A stretch of DNA of 64,000 nucleotides from Atherix ibis (GCA_958298945.1 OY282605.1:112526267-112590266); one strand, 5' to 3'; counted from the first letter of the stretch, positions 1-10,281 are shown. A program made the numbers and translations. Notes: generated by a model not told the origin, from the letters alone.

Positions 1-547
1 CTTCTAATTCCAAGAATATTTACAATTTTATCATTGAAGGGACTGAGAATTTGAATATAAAATTTTGAATGTTTACTTTTATCTTTTTCTCCTTGAAATA
101 GTACAACAAGTGAACTTCTATTTTAGAGAATAATTTTGAAGATAAATTGATTCAGTTAAATTTAATGACATGATTCTAACAGCATCGGAAACGTTTTCTA
201 CTTTAAGTTGGACCAGAACTGTTTGAACGTTTGGATTTTGGTGATTAATCATATTTTTTAAGTAGTTTTTTCTATAAAAAAATAAAGTTTTATTAGTGGA
301 ATTATTTTCAAATAATGCATTTCTATACTTTAAACTTCAACGCAATCTAAAAATATCGAGAAAAAAATTCCAGATTCAAATTGCAATTCTAAATTTTGTT
401 CAGTTAATTTATATTAAAATATTTTTCGAAGAGCTCCCTTTTTATACTCGTATATTGGGTAAGGATAAAAGTAGTAAGGGTTTTTGTTAATATTGTAGAT
501 AACTTTGAAGTTGTTAATATTGTAGATTTGACAATACTAAATTTTTA
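1..547. other. AT-rich stretch without a recognised gene
   Basis: No splice-flanked coding segment, RNA gene or transposon motif was recognised. One 64-codon open frame at 296-490 begins with GTG and has AT-driven composition (many F, I, K, N), so I treat it as chance. Confidence 0.5.
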
Positions 548-604
548 TTTGACAGATAATATTTCGGCCATGTTTAAATATGGCTGAAATGTTATCTGTC
601 AAAT
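548..604. repeat. Short near-perfect hairpin
   Basis: Arms at about 548-572 and 580-604 are inverted copies around a loop of about 7 nt. The two mismatches would be G-U wobbles in RNA, so a transcript could form an uninterrupted stem of about 25 bp. The outer ends read atttgacag and ctgtcaaat, and weak AT complementarity continues beyond. It may be a palindromic MITE relic. The loop is short for a typical pre-miRNA. Confidence 0.7.
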
Positions 605-1246
605 ACAATTTATTTATTGGCATGTGTACTATTAAAGTTTCGTGATTTATTTGAAAAATTGTAGTTCTTTTGCGAATGAGTGAAATTTGTGAAAAAATTT
701 GAAATTTTATTACGAAAATTGGAAAATTTCTTCCATTTTTTCATCTTAGAGTCTGAAGGTTTTGAACGTCAAAAGTACAACCCTGCTTTGATAGACCAAC
801 CGTTAAAAAACCCATGAAAAATTGAAGAAGATCCACACTTGAGCAGTCACGTCATAAGTACACGTAAATAACTAAATTTCAGAACAGATTTAAATCTATA
901 AAAAAATAATTATCTAAAAAATATTTATTGGATCGTATTTCCATACTGTGATTTATTGTTTTAACAACAGAAAATACAGTCAATTTTTAAATTTTAAATT
1001 ACTTGTGCCGGAAAATGTATAAAGTATGACATTATTGGTCGAAAAAGATCATTGTTAAAGGAAGATGAACTTGCACAAACAGTACTCAAAAAGTGGTAAT
1101 ACTTTTATTTACTATTTGGTGGTATTGGAAAAGAAGCGTTCATCATTAGCAGCTAGCACCTGGTCAAGGGATCAATTCCGAGGTTTATTTCCAATAGCTA
1201 GCAAGGTTACATGATCAAATTAATAAAAAAGGAGCCACAAACAGTG
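605..1246. other. Stretch without a recognised gene
   Basis: AT-rich sequence with only short open frames in all six frames. Nothing recognisable as coding, RNA or a mobile element. Confidence 0.5.
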
Positions 1247-1670
1247 GCTTATTAAAGTAATGAAAGTGGCATTACTGACACCGATCTGGCAACACTGCCG
1301 ACGTGCCATCCACAAAGCGTTAGTCCCTTCTGCTGATGTCTTGCCTTGTCGATGATTATAATGCGACGATGACGAGGGAAGCCCCACAAATCAGCTTATA
1401 AAAGTAATGAAAGTGGCATTACTGACACCGATCTGGCAACACTGCCGACGTGCCATCCACAAAGCGTTAGTCCCTTCTGCTGATGTCTTGCCTTGCCGAT
1501 GATTATAATGCGGCGATGACGAGGAGAGCCTCACAAAGCAGCTTATAAAAGTAATGAAAGTGGCATTACTCGTACCGATCTGGCAGCACTGCCGACGTAC
1601 CATCCACAAATCAGGTGATGTCTTGCCTTGCCGATGTCTATAATGCGGAGATACCGAGGGGATCTTCTGG
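1247..1670. repeat. Tandem repeat, three copies of a 147-bp unit
   Basis: Units start at 1247, 1394 and 1541, an exact 147-bp period read from the word gcttat followed by aaagtaatgaaagtggcatt. Copies 1 and 2 are nearly identical. Copy 3 lacks about 17 bp in the middle. The array is GC-richer than its surroundings. It produces a 138-codon repetitive open frame on the minus strand that is not a gene. It abuts an R1-type LINE ruin on its right. Confidence 0.85.
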
Positions 1671-1684
1671 TGGACAAACACCCT

Positions 1685-2500
1685 TTTTTTGATGGAATGA
1701 TGAGGTAGTTGAACTTCGGAAAGGGCGTAAATGTGTGAGAAGACTGCGCCCTCGCTCAAGGGGCAAGCCTCAGTACCTTTCCTTGTCTCAGCAGCAAAAG
1801 AGAGCAAGAAGAGAGTTGGGACGCGCTATCAAGGAGAGCAAGCGCCGCTGCTATGCGGCGGGGTCGGCAGTAAGCTATGGGGTAGGCCGTATAAGATGGA
1901 GAAGAGGATTCATAAAGTACTGCGCGATCATATCTCTTGACGTAAAGAACGCCTTCAACTTGACGGGGTTCTGTATCCTCGACGCTCTGGGCTAAACAAG
2001 TGTCTCGGACTATATTACCAAGATAATAGCAGACTACCTGAATAGTAGAATTGTTTTGTACAGGACGAGCAGTAGGGAGAGGTCAGACAGGCTCAAGGAG
2101 GGTGCCCTCTGTATTCTCAAAGTAGTCTCAAGCTTCATATCCCAAACGATGCGAGAATCGCCGCTTTTGCTGATAAAAAAGCGGCGATTCTCGTTATTGT
2201 GGTCGTAGTGGCAAAATATGTGGCAGAGATAGAACATATCTGTACTGAGACTATTACTTCAGTTCGACATTGGCTTCTGGGAGTTGGTCTTGAAAGCAGT
2301 GCCCGTCTCAGGCAGGACGTGCAGCGAGCATTACCGTAAGGATTGGCGAACATAAGATGACCTCGGGACCAACGCTTTAGTACCTGAAGGTGATGATTGA
2401 CTCGATGTTGCGGTTTGCGGAATACTTATTATACTTGGATGGGAAGACAATGGGGATAAACCTTGAGGGACCCAGGCAGATTAGGAGAACGTGTCTAAGA
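1685..2500 (+). pseudogene. R1-clade-like non-LTR retrotransposon ruin (linker plus reverse transcriptase)
   Basis: Conceptual translation across several frames gives, in order, a basic linker between endonuclease and RT (WNDEVVELRKGRK at about 1690; RARRELGRAIKESKRRCY near 1800-1850), RT block 1 LDVKNAFN at about 1938, then ITKIIADYLNSRIVLYRT near 2010-2060, the YADD-box region (AFADKKAAI, damaged) near 2165, and TSGPTLKYLKVMIDSMLRF-like residues near 2360-2410. LDVKNAFN and the order of blocks are typical of the R1 and related clades. Many stops and frameshifts and a missing middle mean it is dead. The family is recognised with good confidence; clade assignment is inferred. Confidence 0.75.
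2152..2193. repeat. Perfect 17-bp inverted repeat inside the LINE RT ruin
   Basis: Arms 2152-2168 and 2177-2193 are exact reverse complements with an 8-nt loop. They sit where the catalytic FADD box should be, and the right arm adds residues not expected there. It looks like a self-templated insertion rather than a functional hairpin. Confidence 0.8.
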
Positions 2501-2529
2501 GGTATTTTGAGGTGGTATAAAACATTTTT

Positions 2530-3010
2530 TTAGAGGATCGAACAGCAATGGGAGACGAATTTTGTTCAGGATGGTTTGCAACATCAACCCCTGATGAAAA
2601 TGTGAAACATATTAGAGCTCTTGTTAGGTCAGATCTCAGATTAATATTGTTTTTTTTTTACAAATGATTCTTTAAGACGGGTTTTTTGAGTCAGATCGGT
2701 CATTGCAAATACTTCGTGCCCCACCATGACAATACGCTCTGTCACACGGCCATCTCCATCAACGAATTTCTGTCGGTTTCTTTTGATCTTTTTTTGTTTC
2801 TTAAGATCAAAAATTACTTAAAAGGTGCTGTCAATAACATTCGAAGCAGTGTAACCGAAAACCTGAAGACGATTCCAGTTAAAGCCTTCTAGGCTCATTA
2901 CTTTTCTACCATACATCGTGTAGCAACTCGTCAAAAATTGAGAGACCTTGACTGGGAAATTCTGATTCACCCATCGTTTAACCCTGACCTTGCTCAGTTG
3001 GGCGCTTCGA
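2530..3010 (+). pseudogene. Mariner-type transposase ruin
   Basis: Scattered frames read RALVRSD (HTH region) at about 2618, HHDNTLCHTAISINEFLS (second catalytic aspartate block, HHDN) at about 2722, LFLKIKNYLKGAVNNIRSSV and LKTIPVKAF toward the C-terminus. These match the order of a mariner transposase. A further fragment LRDLDWEILIHPSFNPDL at about 2940-2990 resembles the third catalytic block (YSPDLAPSD) of a different mariner, so two elements may be joined. Stops and internal deletions make it non-functional. The same lineage recurs around 7.1-10.5, 28.7 and 54.2 kb. Confidence 0.65.
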
Positions 3011-3429
3011 AAAAATTTTAATGGAGTAAATTTATCTCCATTAAAATTGGTTGAGTTTTTCGCACAAAAGTCCCAAAAATAACGACGACATTTTTTGCAC
3101 TAGCCGAAAAATGGCAAAAGGTTATCGAAAAAAATGCTCCAATTCTGACTAAGAAATGCTAAATACTTTTTTTTTTATCCCCAAATGAATATTTCAGATT
3201 CTATTTTGGATGTAAACTGATTCGAAGAAAATATTTCATTAGGAAAATATGGATTTTATTTGTGTCATGATAGTACAGTTAAGTTTCTTATTTGATATGC
3301 GATTTTTTGTTGTTGGTTTTTTTCATTATAAGCCAATTGATTGAAAGTAAGTGTACGGCGTTATCTGCATTTGATTGGTTTTAGCAAATTAACTTATCCA
3401 TGCGTGATATTTTGGTTAAGATTTGTTAA

Positions 3430-3715
3430 ATGGATTTCACAACCGTTTCTAATCTTCAGTTACAAGCTACAATTACAACCGTTACCCGTATTGATGGAGT
3501 ATCGTTTACAATAAGAAGGCAAGATGGCAACAACTTACCACAAATCGTATTAAATCGAATTGAAATAGTCAGTAAGTGACAGCCGTTTGATTCCCGTATC
3601 GAAAATGTGTCACCATCAATTCGTGGAATATTTCAGACAGTACCGTTTATCTTCAATTAGTTAATGTACTCGTATTTTTAACAAGATTAGTTCTTGTACG
3701 AATGTTTACAGTATA
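3430..3715 (+). CDS. Speculative two-exon small gene
   Basis: An ATG at 3430 opens 47 codons (starts MDFTTVSNLQ) ending at a consensus donor CA|GTAAGT at 3571/3572. A 65-nt intron with acceptor tttcag at 3636 joins in phase to a short second exon (begins NSTVYLQLV) that stops near 3714, for a total of about 73 residues. Evidence: strong donor, fly-like intron length, frame kept across the junction. Against: short, no recognised domain, weak start context, hydrophobic low-information C-terminus. Could be a chance arrangement. Confidence 0.2.
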
Positions 3716-3724
3716 GCCGTTCTT

Positions 3725-4810
3725 TGGCATAGTGGTTACTGAAAGCCGAATGAATTCCTACAAAAGTATTGCGTGCAGCCAGTCTCCTTAAAAAAATGAC
3801 AGGCAAAAAGTGAAAAAGAATTGAACTAATCGACATAAATTGAAGAAGTTTGTTGGAATTTCACGCATTCTGACAAAAATTAATACACATCAATGGACCG
3901 CCCAAGATGCTTTTAGCATAAAACACAAACAAAGCAGAACATCGGAGGAGGCAGTACAGATCAGAGCCACACTTTTGTTAGATGCGCGCATTTGTGACCT
4001 TAAAAATGGTTGAGGCGTGAACCCATCTCCAAAAGTGAGCATGCAATTCGGTTAAAGCATCAAATTGCACCTTGTCGAAGGCAATTGAATGTTTTCGGGC
4101 CCACTGCTGATTATTTCTACTCGCATTCGGAAAACGTACTTTAATGAAAATAAAATTCAAAAGCTAACAAGTTTAACAAAAGTGAATCTCACAGCCCTAC
4201 AATTACTCCGACTTTTCCCCACTTTTTCCAATGTCTTGTGGACTTTAGAGTTGCAGATTGCCGCCTCCGAATTCTGGCCATTTGTAACGAAATACGAAAT
4301 CTGCCATTCGATGTTCAAATACGAGCAAATATGTTGGAGGTCCTTGTGGTCAACCTTGTACAATAATTTTAACGAAATGCCTAAATGCAGAAAATAATTA
4401 GCAAATGGTTGTTAGCGTTTTTGAAGGGCAGTGCAAAATGAATAATTGTGAGTATTTATACTTTAACAAGATTCACTATTAAAAACGAATTTTTTCTTTT
4501 AAAATTTGACTTATTATTTGGTACGGAAATTTTTTAGATTTCTCGTTGTTGCTGTGATTTTTTTTACTAGATTTTTTTTATAAGAATATTCTTTAAAATT
4601 ATCATTACAACCATTTCTTTGTATTTTAAGTAAATTTTTTTTTTGTAAAATTATAGTTTTTTTAAAAAAAAAGCCTGACGGTCTTTCTGGGAGTTCAGCT
4701 GTAAGGATTCTTGCCAAAAATTGCGGCTATAAAGTTTCTGCTTTGTTTAATTTTTTAAAATGAAGTTATTTATGGGTTATTTAAAGAAATTAATTTTTTT
4801 GTTGCCAAAT
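3725..4810. other. Unassigned stretch
   Basis: Between about 3970 and 4400 the sequence is less AT-rich and has two minus-strand open frames (4157-4363 and 3978-4160, the latter with the peptide FDKVQFDALTELHAHFWRW), in different frames. No domain was recognised; it may be an old transposon. The rest, 4400-4810, is homopolymer-rich AT sequence without a feature. Confidence 0.4.
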
Positions 4811-4811
4811 A

Positions 4812-5706
4812 CGAGGTCTGATCAAAAAGTATCGCGAATTTTGTGTTTTTTCAAAAATTATTTATTTATTCATGAATATCTATTTTGTCCCATTCAAAGT
4901 AATGCGCACCAGATATTATACACTTGCGCCAGCGTTTTTTCCAATCCTCGAAGCACTTCAAAAAATAATTTTTTGTGATCTTGTTCAGCTCCTCCTTCGA
5001 TGCCGTCTTTATCTCTTCAATCATAGCGTAGCGTCGTCCTTTCATGGGGCGCTTCAGTTTCGGGAACAAGAAAAGGTCGCAGGGGGCCAGATCTGGGGAA
5101 TACGGTGGCTGCGGCATTATTAGTGTGTTGTTTTTGGTCAAAAATGGCAAAAGCCAATTTTTTTTCTTCCACAAATCTGGGCGTTTCTGGCGGATTGCTT
5201 GCGCAGAACTTGCAGGAAATATTCCTGATTAACCGTTCTACCCTGTGGCGAGAACTTATGATGCACCACGTGCCTGCAATCGAAGAAAACTGTAACCAAA
5301 ACCTTCACATTCGACCGACTTGGCGCGCTTTTTTGCGGTCTTGGCTCGTGCGGCAGGTTCCATTGGGATGATTGAGCTCTGTTTTCCACGTCATAACCAT
5401 AAACCCATGATTCGTCACCAGTTATGACCCTCTGGAGCAAATTTCGATCGTCGCTGATAGAGTCCAACAGCTCCTTAGCAATGTTAATGCGATGCTTTTT
5501 TTTTTGGTCGAAATTTAGCAAAAATTGAAGACGAGCCAAAACACGTGCACGCAAAGCAGCTGTCAAAAATTAACTGAACATTCAAAATAGCCGAACTTGT
5601 CGGTATAAGTGAGAAACATGAGTACCAACATAACGCCACAAAAAATCGAAAATGGAATATTTGGCGCGGAAATTCAAAATTAGCGATACTTTTTGAACAG
5701 ACCTCG
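4812..5706 (-). mobile_element. Mariner element, internally deleted (family A)
   Basis: Bounded by TIRs reading cgaggtctgatcaaaaagta on the left and the inverse of tactttttgaacagacctcg on the right, with TA on both sides (4810-4811 and 5707-5708). At 895 bp it is shorter than the usual 1.25-1.3 kb. The transposase runs on the minus strand. Two related elements at 26733-27625 and 44746-45283 share the same TIR. Confidence 0.85.
4866..5566 (-). pseudogene. Mariner transposase, N-terminally truncated and frameshifted (family A)
   Basis: The open part at 5566-5138 contains the first catalytic block TGDESWVYGYD and the VFFDCRHVVHHKFSPQGRTV region typical of mariner. A second frame at 5174-4866 contains the third block PPYSPDLAPCDLFLFPKLKR and the C-terminal KCFEDWKKRWRKCI. 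The frame break lies near 5150, where the HHDNA block would be; residues NNTLIMPQ survive. The N-terminal helix-turn-helix domain is missing, consistent with the short element. Dead copy. Family call is from these motifs; subfamily not assigned. Confidence 0.8.
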
Positions 5707-5708
5707 TA

Positions 5709-6482
5709 GCTCCATGATCCAGACGCTATACAATAACCTCTTCGTCTTGTCCCAAGGACCTTACAATAACTTTTTTTTTATTTTTACAAAAATATTTCTA
5801 TAAGTTTAAAATTAATTTTCTTCAAATTTTAAATACACGTGACAAAAAAAGCGTAATTTGAAGAAGTTGAATAAATTACTGATATTTAGTGTGAGAATTT
5901 TAAAAAAATGACCCATATTTTTTTTACTATTTTATGATGTATTTGTGTTTAAGAATTTGTGTATTTCGATCTAGCATATGACACGTGCACTTTTCTATGA
6001 AAAACTGAACGCGGCAAGACACTGGTATGTTCAATAAGGGAATTCAGGGTAAATTGATTTGAATTTTTGGCGGTGCCAGTTTACTGGACCAACGTTTATA
6101 ATAAACTAAAAATTTTTAGAAAGGGTGGGTATCTAATGAGTCCAATGATTTCGTAATATTTTTGTAACCTATTAATTTTATCCCTTGACTTTGTATGGCG
6201 ATTTAGAAGCTGCAGCCCATAAATGTGAATTATCTTCCAGTTTGGGACGACTATATTTCTTGTATATAATGGCTAGATCCGAAGAAGTGGGGAACTTCTT
6301 GCATCGCTTTTGTCACATTTTTGGTGATATTAAATGCTAAAATGTAAAGGTTTTCGGTTCCAGTTATTCAAGGATAATGGCTAGTGATTGCGGTTTGGAT
6401 TTAGGTACAGGAGATAGCACTGTCTTTTGGATGTATAAAATTCTACTCTGTTCGTCGTGCCCTACAGTAATAAACTGTTAAT
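5709..6482. other. Stretch without a recognised gene
   Basis: AT-rich unique-looking sequence between two mobile elements. No coding, RNA or repeat signal recognised. Confidence 0.5.
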
Positions 6483-6497
6483 GTTAGAGTTCAATGA
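6483..6497. repeat. Target-site duplication, left copy
   Basis: gttagagttcaatga, repeated exactly at 7036-7050. It brackets the LINE fragment between them. Confidence 0.85.
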
Positions 6498-7035
6498 CTT
6501 TTTTCATTTAAGTAGAGTATTTATTATTGTATTTCCATATTACTTGTACATATTTACATGGTATTTAAAACGTAGAGCTGACACATGCTCTGTACATGTT
6601 TTGCTTATATAGTAAATTAGTTTTTAATGACTAAGTACATGAATTGCTTACAACTATGGCTTAAAAATTATATGTGCTTGCTCAAACACTATAGTCTATA
6701 TATTTAATTACTTACAAACTAACCTTAATTCTAGACTTAAAAAAAATATTCAGGGAGAGTGGATTAGGAGTTTGGGATTTTTGGGAATTTTGTGTTGCTT
6801 CCGCTAACCACGATGGAAATGGGCAGTTATGGAATTATAAAACTGAACGTTCATAATATCACTAACTTTAGCAAAATCAGATATAATGACTGTGTTGGGT
6901 GGCTTGGGATTTAATCCTTTCTATTGACTCTTGAATGAGTGGATTGTGGTCTATTAAATGCTGGAGAAAGTTTTTGGTTAGACCAACCATGTATGAAATA
7001 AAAGGAGTAAGATTACTTTTCTGATATATATAGGA
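6498..7035 (-). mobile_element. 5'-truncated LINE copy (same family as 8547-10086)
   Basis: The minus strand carries the C-terminal end of the same LINE ORF as at 8547-9741 (shared peptides YIYQKSNLTPFISYMVGL and HLIDHNPLIQESIERI) plus its 3' UTR, which is nearly identical to 9750-10045 reversed. Only about 50 codons of ORF remain. Exact 15-bp duplications on both sides (6483-6497 and 7036-7050) show a single target-primed insertion in which reverse transcription stopped early. Confidence 0.9.
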
Positions 7036-7050
7036 GTTAGAGTTCAATGA
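7036..7050. repeat. Target-site duplication, right copy
   Basis: Exact copy of 6483-6497. Confidence 0.85.
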
Positions 7051-7059
7051 GTTAAACAT

Positions 7060-7580
7060 ACGACGTATGATGAGACCAGAATCACTGAGAGCAATCTGGC
7101 AGCACTACAAGCCTCCTCTCTAGAGTTAGTCCCTCCTAGGACGTGCAAAACACGTCAGCTCCATCCGGTAAGCGTGCGTGATATATGAAGTTGTGTTTTT
7201 GTAGTGCGTTATGAAAAATGTAACACCGAAATTTAGAGTAACGATATGCCATCAAATTTTGCATTAAGCTTAGTAAATCCCTTAGTTCGACTAACGAAAA
7301 GCTGCAACAAGACTATGGGGACCGTCCCTTACCAAGAGCATAAGTTTTTTGGTGGCATTAAGCATATTTCGAGAGCCGAAGAAGACGAATATGGTCTTCA
7401 AGATCGAAAACTGGTGAAAATGTGGAACGAGTCAGAGCTCTCGTGAGGTCAGACTGGCGATTAACGTTCCTTAAAAGACTCAGAAAAAGGGTCCTTCGCG
7501 GCAGATCGAATGTTGCATAAAATTCACACCAACATTTGTTACAAGGCCCTCTCAATCAACGAGTTTTTATTGGAGAAAGA
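7060..7580 (+). pseudogene. Old mariner transposase ruin, left half
   Basis: Shifting frames give QQDYGDRSLTKS, then FREP/EDEYGLQDRK, ENVER-like and RALVRSDW-like residues, and finally KALSINEFLLEK just before 7580. This order (HTH linker, RxLVRSDRRLT block, then a jump to the post-HHDNA block) fits the mariner lineage whose C-terminus reappears at 10282-10545. The Mos1-like mariner at 7583-10279 is inserted between the two halves. Internal deletion removed the first catalytic aspartate block. Confidence 0.65.
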
Positions 7581-8533
7581 TACCAGGTGTATAAGCTTAA
7601 ATCCGCTTTTTGGTCATAGATGGCGGGAGTGAGCGTATTAAGCTACCATGGGCACGCTATACCTTTTTTTATGAGTTTGACATCTGTCAACATTAATCAG
7701 TGCACATTGTCAGCAATTTCGTACAACAACATACATTTTTCCTTTGGTAACCATGTCTAGTTTTGTGCCAGAAAAAGAGCATATGCGGGAAGATTTGAAG
7801 AAATCGGCTGCCGAATCGCATCGAATGCTTATGGAGGCTTATGGTGACAGTGGGAAAAGAAGCGTGAAAATCGGTCTAGGAAGGTTGAGGACCATCAATT
7901 GCAGGCTCTTTTGGACGAAGACGATACCCAATCGCAAAATATGCTCGGGGAGCAATTGGGTGTTACTCCACCAGGGAAGATTGAAAAGATCGGAAAATGG
8001 GTGCCGCATGAATTGAACAATAGGCAGATGGAGCGACGCCAAAACACATACGAAATCTTGCTCGCCAGACAAAAAAGAAAGTCGTTCCTGCATCGGATTG
8101 TGACAGGTGATGAAAAGTGGATATATTTCGGGAATCCTAAACGCAAGAAATCGTGGGTTGATCCCGGCCAACCATCAACATCTTCCCCAAGACCAAATCG
8201 CTTCGGACGGAAGACGGGATCAGCAGGGTATCGTCTACTATTAGATGTTGAAACCTGGTGAAACTGTCAATGCCCACCGCTACCACCAACAACTGATCAA
8301 ATTGCACCGTTTTTTGCCTGAAAAAAGGACGGATTACCAACAAAGATATGACAAGCTGATTTTCCTCCACGACAACGCTCCATTGCACACGTCCAAAATG
8401 GTCCGAAACTACTTGGAGATACTCAACTGGGAGGTGCTACCCCACCACGCTTATTCACCAAACCTGGCCCCTTCCGACTACCACCTGTTTTCGTCGATGG
8501 GCCACGCGCTCGCTGAGCAGCACTTCCATTCTT

Positions 8534-8546
8534 ACGAAGACGTGCG
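8534..8546. repeat. Target-site duplication of the LINE, left copy
   Basis: acgaagacgtgcg, repeated exactly at 10087-10099. It belongs to the mariner transposase coding sequence. Confidence 0.9.
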
Positions 8547-9741
8547 TCCCGACTTTCAATTCGGATTTCGGAAAGGTCACTCAACTTTGGATGCTCTTTT
8601 CCTACTACATAGTGAGATAACAACTGGGTTAAACCGTAAAGAATCAACAGTTGCTTGCTCCCTAGATATAACCAAAGCCTTTGACTCAGTTTGGCATAAG
8701 GGACTAGTGCACAAGCTATGCAAACTTGATTTCCCTCCACATATTACGCTGCTGCTGCACTCATTTCTTCAGGATAGATCATCCTGTGTTAGGTATCAGA
8801 ACGCGACTTCCGAATTCTTCTTAATAGGTAAAGGAGTTCCACAAGGCTCGGTTTTAGGTCCCCTGCTGTATTCAATATACACTGCAGATATACCAACAGC
8901 CGCAAAAGCACAAATGATACTATATGCAGACGACACTCTTGTTTATGCCAAAAGCAAATCACCAAAATTAGCTCTAAAGAGAACGCAAGAGCTACTTTTT
9001 AAAATTATAAATTATTATGATGACTGGAACTTATCAGTCAATCTTAATAAGTCGAATTTAATCTGTTTCCGTAATCCCAGCACTCGCGGACCGAGGAAAA
9101 TTGCTACAAAGAGCAAAAAGCTGCGTATTCTGATTAAAAACACAGCTATCCCAGTCTCAAATGAACTAAAATATTTAGGCATCAACTTTAACTCAATGTT
9201 CAAATTTAACCCACATGTTGAGTTAACTTTGAAGAAAGCCAAAAGGGCTATTCATACCTTTTTATTCCTACTTAGACGTCGGAAGGGGCTTAGTATAAAT
9301 ACAAAGTTACTGTTTTATAAACAACTTATTCGGCCAATTATTGGATATGCATTTCCGATCTATTTTAGTTTCTCGAAAACGTATGCCAATAAAGTCCATG
9401 TATTCGAAAGGTCAATCATTAGGAAATGTCTTTCAAAATATCGTAAAATAGACGGTAAGCATTACTCCAACTCCTATATATATCAGAAAAGTAATCTTAC
9501 TCCTTTTATTTCATACATGGTTGGTCTAACCAAAAACTTTCTTCAGCATTTAATAGACCATACCAATCCACTCATTCAAGAGTCACTAGAAAGGATTAAT
9601 ACCCAAGCCACCCAACACAGAAACTTATACAATGATTACTTCTATGCCTCACCAGTTATCATATCTGATTTTGCGAAGGACAGTGATATTATGAACGTTC
9701 AGTTTTATAATTCCTTAACTCCCCATTTCCATCGTGGTTAG
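8547..9741 (+). CDS. LINE reverse transcriptase, partial but open
   Basis: About 397 codons stay open to TAG/TAA at 9741. Blocks in order: FGFRKGHSTLDALF, then DITKAFDSVWHKGL, the GVPQGSVLGPLLYSIYT turn, the catalytic YADDTLVYAK (about 8925-8950), LSVNLNKSNLICF, and LKYLGINF of the thumb. All key RT residues including the two aspartates of YADD are present. There is no in-frame start of its own: the frame runs on from the mariner at its left, giving one continuous frame from 8245 to 9741 (498 codons). Open frame and exact TSDs suggest a relatively recent insertion. Clade (Jockey-like) is inferred from the motif style. Confidence 0.85.
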
Positions 9742-10086
9742 CGGAAGCAACACACAATTCCCAAAAATTCCAAACTCCTAATCCGCTCTTCCTCAACATT
9801 CCTTTCCCTAATTTTTATTATTTTTTATTATTAAGTCTAGGATTAAGTTTAGTTTATAAGCAATTAAAAATATAGATAATTGTGTTTGAGCAAGCACATT
9901 TAATTTTTAAGCCATAGTTGTAAGCAATTCATGTACTTAGTCATTAAAAACTAATTTAATATATAAGCAAAAGATGTACAGAGCATGTTTTAGCTCTACG
10001 TTTTAAATACCATGTAAATATGTACAAGTAATATGGAAATAATAAATGCTCTACTTAAACAACAACAAAAAAAAACAACAACAACA
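8547..10086 (+). mobile_element. 5'-truncated LINE inserted in the Mos1-like mariner
   Basis: A 1.54-kb insertion between 13-bp target duplications. It holds the RT and C-terminal part of a Jockey-like LINE ORF, a 3' UTR of about 300 bp and a tail of aacaac-type repeats (10060-10086). It lacks the endonuclease domain and ORF1, the usual result of incomplete reverse transcription. A second, shorter copy lies in the opposite direction at 6498-7035. Confidence 0.9.
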
Positions 10087-10099
10087 ACGAAGACGTGCG
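10087..10099. repeat. Target-site duplication of the LINE, right copy
   Basis: Exact copy of 8534-8546; the mariner ORF resumes immediately after. Confidence 0.9.
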
Positions 10100-10281
10100 A
10101 AAATGGCTTGATGAGTGGTTTGCCTCGAAAGGGAAGGAATTTTTTTGGCGTGGTATCCGCAAATTGCCCAAGAGATGGGAAAAATGTGTACCTAGCGAGG
10201 GCAAGTACTTTGAATAAATTTGTTTTTGCTTTCAGGTTTTTTTGACTTAAAAACAGCGGATTTAAGCGTATACACCTGGTA

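Larger units (their letters stand above)
7753..10217 (+). pseudogene. Mos1-like mariner transposase, deleted, frameshifted and split by a LINE
   Basis: Starts MSSFVPEKEHMRED at 7753, as in Mos1-type (mauritiana subfamily) transposases. The N-terminal DNA-binding domain has lost a segment after MEAYGDSG near 7857. A second frame resumes with QALLDEDDTQSQNMLGEQLG, KIGKWVPHELNNRQMERR and the first catalytic block IVTGDEKWIYF (about 8098-8130). A third gives the second block IFLHDNAPLHTS (about 8360) and the third YSPNLAPSDYHLF (8451-8490; SPD is SPN, but the catalytic SD is present). The last 40 residues (VRKWLDEWFASK to EGKYFE) lie at 10100-10217 beyond the LINE. Dead. Confidence 0.9.
7583..10279 (+). 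mobile_element. Mos1-like mariner carrying a LINE insertion
   Basis: TIRs begin ccaggtgtataagctta at 7583 and end as the inverse taagcgtatacacctgg at 10279; TA flanks at 7581-7582 and 10280-10281. Without the 1.54-kb LINE and its duplicated target the element is about 1.14 kb, slightly shorter than Mos1 (1.29 kb), reflecting an internal deletion in the N-terminal part. The related copy at 52349-53664 shares both TIRs and coding sequence. Confidence 0.9.

Noticed and set aside
1391..1807. 138-codon minus-strand frame with an internally repeated peptide
   Set aside because: It is only the translation of the 147-bp tandem repeat and runs into the LINE ruin.
7839..8171. 110-codon minus-strand frame
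   Set aside because: Antisense to the Mos1-like transposase, whose sense strand carries VTGDEKWIYF and WVPHELN.
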